A stretch of DNA of 21,978 bases from Candidatus Gerdarchaeota archaeon (GTDB lineage Archaea > Asgardarchaeota > Heimdallarchaeia > JABLTI01): positions 1-21,978 of the forward strand of contig JAEOUJ010000024.1 of NCBI GenBank assembly GCA_016839405.1. The letters are read 5' to 3'. The first letter of the stretch is position 1, and each line of letters starts with the position of its first letter. Shown piece by piece: positions 6,910 through 14,419 of the stretch. Under the pieces are notes generated by a model that was given only the letters and a program-made list of their open reading frames with translations, was not told the DNA's origin and made no database searches. Made by a program: the position numbers and the translations under genes.

Positions 6910-8379
6910 TTATAAATCAGGTAATTTGACTTGCCATTGTTTTAATAGATCAATTAACATTTTCTTGCGTTTAACACCGCCACTTTTGATCTTATATACA
7001 TTTGTCATTCCTGGAGAACCTATATGTTCATATAGTTCTTCAATTAATTTATCACATAAATCATTGAATGAACTATTATCTGTAATTGCTTCAAGGTATT
7101 TAATAAAAACATCAAAAACTTGAACGAGCTCTGGACTTGGTGTTCTATCAACAGGTTGTCCTTTCTTTGATTTAAGCTTTTTAGGATAAGATACTGGTTT
7201 AGCTACTGGTTTTTCTTCTTCTTTTCTAACTTCTTCAGCTTGATCTGCTATAACATCATCTTTCATTGGTTGTTCTTTTACAACTTCTGATTCCTCACTT
7301 TTTGCATGAATACTTTTGCCTTTAAGGAATTCACTTGGTTTAACATATCTATCGCCAGGTTCTAAAGCAATTTCATCTTTTGGTTTTTCTACCTCTACTT
7401 CTTCTTTAACCACTTCTTTTTTAACAGGTTCAGGTATAATCTCTTCTGGTTTAGGTCTATCGGGAATAATTTCTTTCTCAATTCTCGTAGGAGTGCTAAT
7501 TATAGGTGTTGTGGTTGTAAGTTGGGTCGCTGCTAAACGAGGTTCAAATACCTTTTCAATTTCATGAGCATGTATAGCAATTTGATTCAATATTTTTTGT
7601 TTAGTTATGTTTCGATCATCCATTATTTCACTTAATTCTACACCTAGAAATGCTACAAATTCTTTTTTAAATGGATCATCAATTGTTCCATAAAGCTCAT
7701 CCAATTCATCAATTAGATCTTCTATTTTTCTTTTTGTCTCACCACCACCAACTCCCTTCTTTCTAAACTCATCAACCTCTATTTCTAATTCTTTTAATTC
7801 TCTTTGCATATCTTTCATACGTAGCTCTAATTGACTATTCTCAACTTCAAGATTATTGGCTTCATCTAATTTTTGATCCAATTTTTCTTTTGATTTTTTT
7901 AAATCCTCAGTTAGGGATTCATTAGTCATTTTCAAATATTTATTTTCTTCAGTAAGTTTAATATTCTCCTCTCTTATTCTAGCATCAGTTTGTGCTCCAA
8001 CAGATAATTCACTAAGCTGTTTTTGATATTCTTTAACTTGAGCATCAGCAGTTTGATATTTGCTTCGCATTGTAATATTTGATTGTTTTAATTCAGTATT
8101 CTCTGCTTCAAGTTCTTCATTTCTTTCTGAATACTTAGTTACCATACTTATCATTCTTGGAGCCATACCAAGACTAATATTTTTACTAATTAGTAGTGAA
8201 ATAAGATTCTCTAATTCAAAATATTTCATTTCTTTTTGTCTTAAAAGGTTGGCAGGGCGTAATAGCATATCAATATCATCAATAAAAAATGCTAAATTAG
8301 AATAACCAAGTTCTTTTGCTTTGCTTTCTAATTTATTTAATTGTTTTGGATTGATATTATCTGCTCCTTCTTTACTCAT
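6910..8379 (-). CDS. Coiled-coil protein with conserved-looking helical ends, function unknown
   Basis: I do not recognise this protein. Residues 1-80 are helical and moderately hydrophobic ('YSNLAFFIDDIDMLL', 'LENLISLLISKNISL'). Residues 83-206 form a long coiled coil with heptad-like Glu/Leu/Lys runs. Residues 215-280 form a second helical block ending in 'HAHEIEKVFEP'. Residues 282-415 are Pro/Glu/Lys/Val-rich and probably disordered. Residues 415-489 fold again into helices ('LVQVFDVFIKYLEAI', 'LCDKLIEELYEHIG', 'MLIDLLKQWQVKLPDL'). There is no signal peptide or TM helix, so it should be cytosolic. The layout is that of a scaffold, tether or cytoskeleton-associated protein, but that is only analogy. 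ATG 8379 has GGTGA at good spacing. It converges on eL33 and shares a 289-base divergent spacer with the TPR gene, which may mean shared control. Confidence 0.75.
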   Translation of the reverse strand: MSKEGADNINPKQLNKLESKAKELGYSNLAFFIDDIDMLLRPANLLRQKEMKYFELENLISLLISKNISLGMAPRMISMVTKYSERNEELEAENTELKQSNITMRSKYQTADAQVKEYQKQLSELSVGAQTDARIREENIKLTEENKYLKMTNESLTEDLKKSKEKLDQKLDEANNLEVENSQLELRMKDMQRELKELEIEVDEFRKKGVGGGETKRKIEDLIDELDELYGTIDDPFKKEFVAFLGVELSEIMDDRNITKQKILNQIAIHAHEIEKVFEPRLAATQLTTTTPIISTPTRIEKEIIPDRPKPEEIIPEPVKKEVVKEEVEVEKPKDEIALEPGDRYVKPSEFLKGKSIHAKSEESEVVKEQPMKDDVIADQAEEVRKEEEKPVAKPVSYPKKLKSKKGQPVDRTPSPELVQVFDVFIKYLEAITDNSSFNDLCDKLIEELYEHIGSPGMTNVYKIKSGGVKRKKMLIDLLKQWQVKLPDL

Positions 8380-8668
8380 AAAACTTCACCTTTTTTTATC
8401 TATAGTCTATTTTATGCTTCAAAAGATTTTTCTTATTTGAATAACTTGTAAAACTTCCTTATTATCTTTTAGATAGGGAATTTCTATCAAAAAATCAAAT
8501 TAAAGCTATATAAAACCATTCATTTAAGAAATGTTTTATAAAATAACCTTTAAAAAAGTCAAGAAATATAAAATAAATTGATTTGTATCACCCGAAAAAA
8601 CATCTGCAACTCTTTTAGAAAAGATATTTTTAGGTGAGTCAAAATAAAAAATCTATTGAGGTAAAAAA
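8380..8668. promoter_or_regulatory. Divergent intergenic region with candidate promoters
   Basis: This AT-rich spacer separates the minus-strand coiled-coil gene from the plus-strand TPR gene. TATA-like stretches on the plus strand occur at 8506-8515 (CTATATAAAA) and 8566-8573 (ATATAAAA); the latter lies about 100 bases before the TPR start. No convincing RNA gene or repeat array was seen. Precise transcription starts cannot be fixed by eye. Confidence 0.3.
8658..8662 (+). promoter_or_regulatory. Shine-Dalgarno site supporting a GTG start
   Basis: GAGGT lies six bases before GTG 8669. It supports GTG rather than a later ATG as the start of the TPR gene, since the first ATG in the frame is about 70 codons in. 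Confidence 0.6.
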
Positions 8669-10708
8669 GTGATTCTTCCCTCTGAATTCAAACTTCATGA
8701 GCAAAGAATATCAAAAGATACTTTAGATGCTATTGATTTTCAATATGATCGACTAGCACTAGATCCAACTGACATAAAGGTATTTCTTAATCGTTTTCTA
8801 AAAGTGTCTCAATCGCCAACATTACCTCCAAATGATTATGAGGTTGTATATTTAGCAGCTAAGGTAGCTTATATGCTTTCAAAATATGATTATTTTGATT
8901 CTGAGTATTTCCAAGAAAAATACAAATATAACAATGGAGCAAAAATTTGGTTTGCATTAGCTTTAGCTGCAAGGGGTAAAGTAGAAAAATCAATAAAAAT
9001 TCTTGAAACAATTTTAGAAGAAATAGATGAGAAAATTGACGCTTTGCAATATATTGAGTGTTTGGGATTATTAGCACAAATTTACTATGTAAGGGGTTCG
9101 AAATTTAAAGAAGAATTAGAATCTTTAATAGAGAAAATAGATAGTTTTCAAGAGAATTTCAAACAAAATTTAACTGATTTTGATATTATGTTTATGCCTG
9201 CATATTTAATTAAAAATCGATTAAATTTGCAACTATTACCTCCTAATGAGGCTATAAAAGAGACATCTAATCTATATAAAATAGCTAAAAATAATAATCA
9301 AAATTATTTTTCTATACAATTTCAACTTGATCTTGCATATGCAAATATTCAAGCCCGAAATATAACTGAGTCAAAACAAATATTAGATGAAGTATTTCAA
9401 ATTTTGGAAAATCTAAAATATAAAGCATTAGAAGCCAAATCTATTCGAATATTGGGCAATCATTATGAAATTAATAAACAATATGATTTGGCTGAAAAGA
9501 ATTTCTTAATTGCTAAAAAGAATTATGAGACACTTGAAGATCAAATCGGTATTGCTACTTGTATTTCTTTGTTAGCCAATTTAGCTGAAAAACAGGATGA
9601 AATATCAAAAGCTGAGCAATATTATAATGAAGCATATTCAATATCTGAGATAATGTCTGATTTTTATAGCATGTCTGTTGCTTTATCATCTTTAGCAAGA
9701 ATGAATGCAAGAAAAGGAACTTATACTGATGCTCTAGAAATGTATTCAAAAAGCCTAACTCTAATTAAAGATAATAATTTTGATCATCTTTTACCATCAA
9801 CATTAGATGGATTAGCTTATATCAATTTTCTAGTTGGTGATTTTTATTCAGCAGCTGAAAATAAATCAAGCGCATTGGAATATAAAGAGAAATTTGATTT
9901 TGATGATAATGATATTCTTGTTGATAAAATCAGATTAGGTCAATTATATGCTATTAATGGTGAATTAGATTCTGCTTTTAATGAGTTTGAATCAGCATTA
10001 AATATTTGTACAAAATTAAAAATAAAAGATGATCGATATTTCGATATTTTAAATTGGTTATTCGAAATTTCAACAGCTATAGGAAAATTACATTTAGCTG
10101 AATCATACATGGGTAGAGCTGATTTATTTGCTTCAATACATAATTCCAAAGAAGAAAATGCCCAAGCATTAATTTCAAGAATTAGATTTCTCATTCAAAA
10201 ACAAGATTTAGATGCTGCAGAAAATTTACTTGAAACTGTTTTTCAACAAGTGCAAGATTTTCCATCACCTTTAACTATGGCTTTAGCTTTGATTGAAAAA
10301 TCAGCAATATTAGTTTATAGATTGATAGAAAAAGAAGACCAAGAATTTCTTGAAATGATTTTACAAACAATGGATGATATGTTATTTATTTCATTGGATC
10401 TTGAATTCCTACCATTAACAATGTATACGAAAAAAGTCTTAGGAAAAATACTAGCTTATAAAAAAGATTTCAATGAAGGAATTGAAGAACTTGAAGAAGC
10501 TATTGATTTATCTAAAGAGCTTGGAATGAAAAGTTTCGAGGACACAATTAAATCAGATTTAAAAATGCTTGAAAAAATGAAGGAAACAATTGAATCAATA
10601 GATGAAGAAGAAATAGCTAAACAAAACAAATTATATTTGCAAGATGCAGTTAATTTCTTAAGGCAAACATTTTGGTTAGTCAGCGCTTCTGAACACCAAC
10701 GAGAATAA
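8669..10708 (+). CDS. Tetratricopeptide-repeat (TPR) protein
   Basis: A 679-residue all-helical protein with TPR units, best seen between about 215 and 460. Examples are the helix pairs around 'YDLAEKNFLIAKKNYE' (272-287), 'ISKAEQYYNEAYSISE' (312-327), 'YTDALEMYSKSLTLIK' (352-367), 'FYSAAENKSSALEYKE' (392-407) and 'LDSAFNEFESALNICT' (433-448). Each is preceded by an A/G-x-x-A/Y-type first helix about 34-40 residues long in period. More degenerate units continue towards the end ('FNEGIEELEEAIDLSKELG'). There is no catalytic domain, TM segment or signal peptide, so it is likely a cytosolic protein-protein interaction scaffold. The long 40-residue period resembles the TPR arrays of signalling proteins such as MalT or AfsR-type regulators, but no ATPase or HTH module is attached. 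GTG start with a GAGGT site. The MazG-like gene follows 61 bases later. Confidence 0.8.
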   Translation: MILPSEFKLHEQRISKDTLDAIDFQYDRLALDPTDIKVFLNRFLKVSQSPTLPPNDYEVVYLAAKVAYMLSKYDYFDSEYFQEKYKYNNGAKIWFALALAARGKVEKSIKILETILEEIDEKIDALQYIECLGLLAQIYYVRGSKFKEELESLIEKIDSFQENFKQNLTDFDIMFMPAYLIKNRLNLQLLPPNEAIKETSNLYKIAKNNNQNYFSIQFQLDLAYANIQARNITESKQILDEVFQILENLKYKALEAKSIRILGNHYEINKQYDLAEKNFLIAKKNYETLEDQIGIATCISLLANLAEKQDEISKAEQYYNEAYSISEIMSDFYSMSVALSSLARMNARKGTYTDALEMYSKSLTLIKDNNFDHLLPSTLDGLAYINFLVGDFYSAAENKSSALEYKEKFDFDDNDILVDKIRLGQLYAINGELDSAFNEFESALNICTKLKIKDDRYFDILNWLFEISTAIGKLHLAESYMGRADLFASIHNSKEENAQALISRIRFLIQKQDLDAAENLLETVFQQVQDFPSPLTMALALIEKSAILVYRLIEKEDQEFLEMILQTMDDMLFISLDLEFLPLTMYTKKVLGKILAYKKDFNEGIEELEEAIDLSKELGMKSFEDTIKSDLKMLEKMKETIESIDEEEIAKQNKLYLQDAVNFLRQTFWLVSASEHQRE

Positions 10709-10769
10709 CTTACACACGATAATTATTTAGCATCAGAAATTAATTTTAATTAAATGGGAAGATACACAA

Positions 10770-11072
10770 ATGACTGATTTAAATAAAATATGTGAGAGAA
10801 TTGATGAATTAATCAATGATTTAGGTGGATATTGGCCAAAAGAATGGCTATTGCAACCTGTTATGGAAGAATTAGGAGAATTTTCTAAAGAAATGCAAAT
10901 TGATGCAGGTTTACATCCAAGGAAAAAAACTACAAATAAAAAATTAACAGAAGAATATGGTGATTTATTATTTTCAGTTATAGCATTAGGAAGAGGATTG
11001 GCAATTGATATTGAACAAGCTCTATTAAATTCTATTAGCAAATTCAATCAAAGAGATAATAAGAAAAAATAA
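10770..11072 (+). CDS. MazG-like nucleotide pyrophosphohydrolase
   Basis: A 100-residue helical protein of the MazG/all-alpha NTP-PPase superfamily, which cleaves nucleoside triphosphates (often non-canonical ones) to the monophosphate plus pyrophosphate, with Mg2+. The two acidic metal-binding motifs are visible: E33-E-L-G-E37 (EExxE) and E62-Y-G-D65 (ExxD), separated by 25 residues that include a Lys-rich 'HPRKKTTNKK' loop. Size is that of single-domain archaeal and phage-type MazG proteins, not the tandem E. coli MazG. It ends with a basic tail. Its natural substrate cannot be told from sequence. It lies between the TPR gene and the M20 amidohydrolase on the same strand. A T6 run lies at 11096-11101 after the stop. 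Confidence 0.82.
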   Translation: MTDLNKICERIDELINDLGGYWPKEWLLQPVMEELGEFSKEMQIDAGLHPRKKTTNKKLTEEYGDLLFSVIALGRGLAIDIEQALLNSISKFNQRDNKKK

Positions 11073-11149
11073 CATAAATCATTAACTTGAAAACCTTTTT
11101 TAGAATAATAATGTAAAATTCCTCATTGAATTTGTGCGTGATACCAAAT

Positions 11150-12340
11150 ATGAAAGAAGAGATTTTAAAAATAGCAAATGAATTAAAAGACGAAGTAACA
11201 AAATGGCGAAGACATTTTCACATGCATCCAGAATTAGGTTATGAAGAATATGAAACTTCAAAATTTGTTATAAAAGAATTAAAAGAAATGGGTATAGAAG
11301 TAAAAACAAATGTAGCAAAAACTGGGGTAATTGGTTTAATAAAAGGAACTGCTGGTGATGGTAAAACTATTGGAATAAGAGCTGATATGGATGCACTGCC
11401 TTTACAAGAAGAAAATGATGTTCCTTATAAATCGAAAAATGATGGTGTTATGCATGCATGTGGACATGACGCTCATACAGCAATTTTGTTAGGAGTTGCT
11501 AAAATTCTTAGTAAAATTAAAGATAAAATAAATGGTAATATAAAACTCTTTTTCCAACCAGCTGAAGAAGGTTTGGGCGGAGCAAAACCAATGGTGGATG
11601 AAGGTGCACTAAAAGATCCAGAGGTATCAGCTGTTATTGCTTTACATGTAGCTGATGAAGTTGATATTGGATATATAGAAATGAAGGATGGTAGTTTTAC
11701 TGCAAGTGCTGATAAAATTTGGTTAGATATACAAGGCAAAGGAGGTCATGCTGCAGCACCACATGAAACAATAGATCCAATAGTTGTTGCTTCTCATCTT
11801 ATCATAGCTTTGCAAACAATTGCTTCTAGAAGCACTGATCCAGTAAATCCTGTAGTAGTAACTATCGGTGAGTTTCATGCTGGTTCTGTCTATAATGTTA
11901 TACCTGAAACAGCTAAATTGGTAGGAACTGTACGTGCTTTAAAACCAGAAGTTAGAGAAGAAACATATGAGAGTATAAAACGGATAGCTGAAGGCATTTC
12001 AAAAACATTTGGAGCAAAAATTACTCCTGGAATAAAAAGAGGTTACTCACCGGGATTTAATGATCCAAAAATAAATGAATTGATTAAAGAATCAACAATT
12101 GAGCTTTTAGGTGCTGAAAGGGTAAATATTGCGGAAAATCCATCAATGGGTGCTGAAGATTTCTTTGAATTCAGTGATAATGGAAAAATACCTGTTTCTA
12201 TGTTTTGGCTTGGAATTAGAAATGAAGATAAAGGGATTATTCATCCTGGACATAGTCCATTATATAATATTGATGAAGATGCATTACCATTAGGTTGTGC
12301 CATTTTGACGTTAACAGCAATTAAATACCTTTCAAAATAG
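11150..12340 (+). CDS. M20-family amidohydrolase (N-acyl-amino-acid / IAA-amino-acid hydrolase type)
   Basis: Zinc- or manganese-dependent hydrolase of N-acylated amino acids. Motifs of the M20D subfamily, numbered from ATG 11150: 'RRHFHMHPELGYEE' (20-33), 'IRADMDALPLQE' (76-87), 'MHACGHDAHTAILLG' (101-115) with metal-binding C104 and H106, catalytic E139-E140 in 'FQPAEEGLGGAKPMV', the 'GKGGHAAAPHETIDP' lid region (196-210), and the C-terminal 'GIIHPGHSPLYN' His motif. The frame can be extended to a TTG at 11126, but ATG 11150 (396 residues) matches the usual family N-terminus and has GTGAT about six bases ahead, so I prefer it. Natural substrate unknown; aminoacylase, carboxypeptidase or hippurate hydrolase activities all occur in this family. 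A run of eight Ts follows the gene. Confidence 0.92.
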   Translation: MKEEILKIANELKDEVTKWRRHFHMHPELGYEEYETSKFVIKELKEMGIEVKTNVAKTGVIGLIKGTAGDGKTIGIRADMDALPLQEENDVPYKSKNDGVMHACGHDAHTAILLGVAKILSKIKDKINGNIKLFFQPAEEGLGGAKPMVDEGALKDPEVSAVIALHVADEVDIGYIEMKDGSFTASADKIWLDIQGKGGHAAAPHETIDPIVVASHLIIALQTIASRSTDPVNPVVVTIGEFHAGSVYNVIPETAKLVGTVRALKPEVREETYESIKRIAEGISKTFGAKITPGIKRGYSPGFNDPKINELIKESTIELLGAERVNIAENPSMGAEDFFEFSDNGKIPVSMFWLGIRNEDKGIIHPGHSPLYNIDEDALPLGCAILTLTAIKYLSK

Positions 12341-12365
12341 AAAATCTATTGGTGTATCATACTTT

Positions 12366-12380
12366 ATCCTTTTTTTTCTT
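12366..12380 (+). terminator. T-rich archaeal-type terminator after the M20 gene
   Basis: A run of eight Ts (12370-12377) flanked by pyrimidines lies 30 bases after the M20 stop codon. Archaeal RNA polymerase terminates at such oligo-T tracts without needing a hairpin. Confidence 0.45.
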
Positions 12381-12475
12381 AATTTAAAAAAATAAGTTTT
12401 TATGTAACTTGTCTATAACGTAATATTAAATAAGTATCAAAACTTCCTCTATGAAAAGGATGGTGGTAAAATACC

Positions 12476-12742
12476 ATGTCAGATAAAGAAATGCAAGTAT
12501 CAGAAGAAGATTTACAAGGCGTTAAACTAAAAGAAACACACACAAAAGCACAAGAATCAGAAATGAAATTGTATTTCAAATGCCCAGATGGAACTATAAT
12601 TGAATGGCCCGTATGTTGCGGGGAAATTATGGAACTTGAAGGCGATAAATTAACTTGTGTTGTTGAAGGTTGTAATGCAAAAGTAGATGTTCCAACCTGC
12701 AGTGATGGTTCAAAAGCTCAACCATTTATTGGCAAGGCATAA
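12476..12742 (+). CDS. Small Cys-rich, probably metal-binding protein
   Basis: An 88-residue acidic protein with six cysteines: C36, C47-C48, C61, C66 and C75. The core 'PVCCGEIMELEGDKLTC' followed by 'C' and 'VPTC' has the look of a small zinc ribbon or rubredoxin/desulfoferrodoxin-like iron site (CCGxxM). However, spacing does not match a textbook rubredoxin (two CxxC-G pairs), so I leave it unnamed. The first 30 residues are charged and probably flexible. ATG has GGTGG about ten bases upstream. It stands alone, with its own T-rich 3' end. It could be a small redox or metal-carrier protein. It is real by its ribosome site, coding pattern and conserved-looking Cys arrangement. Confidence 0.65.
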   Translation: MSDKEMQVSEEDLQGVKLKETHTKAQESEMKLYFKCPDGTIIEWPVCCGEIMELEGDKLTCVVEGCNAKVDVPTCSDGSKAQPFIGKA

Positions 12743-12745
12743 AAA

Positions 12746-12811
12746 TTTCTTTGTTTTTTATTACAGGAAAAGTAAACAAGGGATATCCCCTTTATCTCTT
12801 TTCTTTCTTTT
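12746..12811. terminator. Convergent 3' region with T-tract and palindrome
   Basis: Between the small Cys-rich gene and the convergent HAD gene there is a T-rich stretch (12746-12759), then the palindrome GGGATATCCC (12780-12789) followed by a long pyrimidine tract up to 12811. Both look like transcription-end signals for the plus-strand gene. Confidence 0.45.
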
Positions 12812-12814
12812 AAA

Positions 12815-13537
12815 TTAGAAACGCCATCTAATTGGTTTTAATCCAATTATCTCTATTATTTCATTTATTCTTTGTATATGATATTGTGGTTTTTTTTCAC
12901 CTTCAAGTGTTTTAACATCAATTTTTTTAGCAGGATCAAATAAAACACTAACAAAACCAGCTCTATTTGCTCCAATTATGTCAGTATCAATTTTATTTCC
13001 TATGTAAATTAATTTTTCTGGCTTCCTAAAATTTAATTTCTGCATAACTAAATCAAAACTGTAATTTGCAGGTTTCCATTGACTTGGCAAATCATTAATT
13101 ATTACAACATCAAAAAAATGTTGTATGCCCAAATACATTAATTTCTCCCATTGTTTAACTTTAATACCATCAGAAATAATCCCAATTTTTATATCTGCTT
13201 TCATTAGAGTTAATAGAGTTAAAATAACATCAGGAAAAGGTCTTAATAAAGCATATTTTGAAGAATGATATGCAACTATTGCTGCAGCGATTAATTTAGG
13301 ATGAATTTCATATCCAAGTTCTTCTATCAATCTATTAAAATGTTCGCCATAATTAGACCCATATTCTTCTACAATTTGCATTAACTTATCAAATGCTTCA
13401 TCTTCATCTAATTCAACACCAGCTTCACGAATAGCTCGAATAGCATTTCTCCTGGCAGTTTGTGACATTAAAGTACTATTAAAAAGCGTATCATCTAAAT
13501 CAAAAAGCACGGCATCAAATTTCAGTTGATTAGCCAT
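12815..13537 (-). CDS. HAD-superfamily hydrolase (haloacid dehalogenase-like phosphatase)
   Basis: A 240-residue phosphatase-type HAD with a helical cap. Motif I is 'DLDDT' (nucleophile D13, acid D15), motif II 'ISDG' (S122), motif III K155 in 'QWKPANYSF', and motif IV 'IGNKIDTDIIGA' (179-190). In motif IV the first acidic residue is replaced by Asn (N181), with D184 and D186 still present; this substitution occurs in some active HAD proteins. The four-helix C1 cap lies between about 20 and 100. Overall similarity is to the archaeal HAD group that includes PH-type phosphoglycolate or glyceraldehyde-3-phosphate phosphatases; the substrate cannot be read from sequence. ATG 13537 has TAGGAG upstream. 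The gene sits 54 bases downstream of the Lrp-TRASH regulator on the same strand and may be co-transcribed with it. Confidence 0.85.
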   Translation of the reverse strand: MANQLKFDAVLFDLDDTLFNSTLMSQTARRNAIRAIREAGVELDEDEAFDKLMQIVEEYGSNYGEHFNRLIEELGYEIHPKLIAAAIVAYHSSKYALLRPFPDVILTLLTLMKADIKIGIISDGIKVKQWEKLMYLGIQHFFDVVIINDLPSQWKPANYSFDLVMQKLNFRKPEKLIYIGNKIDTDIIGANRAGFVSVLFDPAKKIDVKTLEGEKKPQYHIQRINEIIEIIGLKPIRWRF

Positions 13538-13591
13538 TCTAAATCTCCTATTTAATCAAGGATTTTTATATAAGATTTGTTCTTCACAATT

Positions 13592-14245
13592 CTATGCTTC
13601 TTTTTCAGCTTCTTCATCTGGATGTTGAAATAGTTCTCCTCTAATGTATTTCTTTGCTCTTTCCTCATATTTTTCTTGACATACAGGACTACAGAAATAC
13701 CTTTTCCTGCCTAATATTGCTTTAGAGAAAACTTCACTTGAGAATTCACGGTGACAATAATCACATCTAATTAGTAAATTAATAGGTGTTTTTGGAAGTT
13801 CTACTTGTTTACACATAAAAGTATCTAGGTTTATCGATGAAACAAGCTCCATTACATCATCACCAGGCAATGAATTTACATGTTTAATAAATTCTAGCTT
13901 ATCTTTATCACTCATTGGATGTGTTACAATAATTAAATTATAGTGGCCTGATGTTATTGTCATATTAGCAATAAAGGGACTATCGTAAATCATTTTAGCT
14001 ATTTTATCTAATTCACTTGGTTTTGTCTTAAGAAGGAAAGTCATAGAAGTACCTTTCATTATCATATGAGTATCTATAACAATAGTAAATTTCTCAATTA
14101 AACCAGCATCTATATATTTCTGAATGCGGGTTTTTATAGAAGGAATAGTTAAATTTGTTTCTCGAGCTAAAGAAGCATAACTTGTTCTTGAATCTTCTAG
14201 TAATGTGGATAAAATTCTTAAGTCCGTTTTATCAAGTTTGTGCAT
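13592..14245 (-). CDS. Lrp/AsnC-family regulator with C-terminal TRASH metal-binding domain
   Basis: Transcription regulator in three parts. Residues 3-50 form the AsnC-type winged HTH ('LDKTDLRILSTLLEDSR', then 'SLARETNLTIPSIKTRIQKYIDAGLI'). Residues 60-150 form an Lrp RAM-like alpha/beta domain ('SGHYNLIIVTH'). Residues 158-195 carry C161-x2-C164, C185-x3-C189, with 'KRYFCSPVCQEKY'. This is the TRASH pattern (about 20 residues between the Cys pair and the C-x3-C). TRASH domains bind metals and occur in archaeal copper regulators such as CopR/CopT; Lrp-TRASH fusions are known in archaea. The ATG has AGGT upstream. The gene is divergent from a threonine aldolase over a repeat-rich spacer, and a HAD hydrolase follows. 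No copper ATPase or chaperone is next to it, so the regulated pathway is open; control of the aldolase is possible. Confidence 0.88.
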   Translation of the reverse strand: MHKLDKTDLRILSTLLEDSRTSYASLARETNLTIPSIKTRIQKYIDAGLIEKFTIVIDTHMIMKGTSMTFLLKTKPSELDKIAKMIYDSPFIANMTITSGHYNLIIVTHPMSDKDKLEFIKHVNSLPGDDVMELVSSINLDTFMCKQVELPKTPINLLIRCDYCHREFSSEVFSKAILGRKRYFCSPVCQEKYEERAKKYIRGELFQHPDEEAEKEA

Positions 14246-14260
14246 TTAAACCTGCCCTCA

Positions 14261-14281
14261 TATTGATTATTATTATCAATA
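14261..14281. promoter_or_regulatory. Candidate operator: 7-bp inverted repeat upstream of the Lrp-TRASH gene
   Basis: TATTGAT (14261-14267) and ATCAATA (14275-14281) flank a 7-base TATTATT spacer, 16-36 bases before the Lrp-TRASH ATG. Half-site spacing of two helical-turn-like units suits a dimeric HTH protein. A third copy of ATATTGATT occurs at 14369-14377, just downstream of the aldolase TATA box. Autoregulation and control of the aldolase are inference. Confidence 0.45.
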
Positions 14282-14286
14282 CTATT

Positions 14287-14334
14287 GTTAGTTAAAGAAT
14301 TCATTTCTTTTAAATTCTTTTGCCCAAAACTAAC
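14287..14334. repeat. Nested inverted repeats forming a long imperfect hairpin
   Basis: GTTAGTT (14287-14293) pairs with AACTAAC (14328-14334), and directly inside it AAAGAATT (14294-14301) pairs with AATTCTTT (14313-14320). The loop is 11 bases and a 7-base bulge (TGCCCAA) lies on the right side. Fifteen pairs in an AT-rich spacer is more than expected for casual folding. It may be a cruciform, a second protein-binding site, or part of the leader of either divergent gene. Confidence 0.45.
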
Positions 14335-14349
14335 GGATTTACATGATAA

Positions 14350-14357
14350 TTTATAAA
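14350..14357 (+). promoter_or_regulatory. TATA box of threonine aldolase
   Basis: TTTATAAA, a near-ideal archaeal TATA element, lies about 70 bases before the preferred ATG 14420. Transcription would start near 14380, immediately after the third ATATTGATT copy, so a regulator bound there could block initiation. Confidence 0.5.
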
Positions 14358-14419
14358 AAGAATTAGAATATTGATTCGTTAATAAACAGTAATGAAATTC
14401 CTATTAAGAGATGCAAAAC

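Noticed and set aside
8380..8668. Possible small RNA (C/D box) gene in the divergent spacer
   Set aside because: No convincing pair of C (RTGATGA) and D (CTGA) boxes at proper spacing was found; the region looks like ordinary AT-rich promoter DNA.
11126..11149. TTG 11126 as start of the M20 hydrolase
   Set aside because: The eight extra residues do not fit the family N-terminus. ATG 11150 has a plausible ribosome site and matches homologue length.
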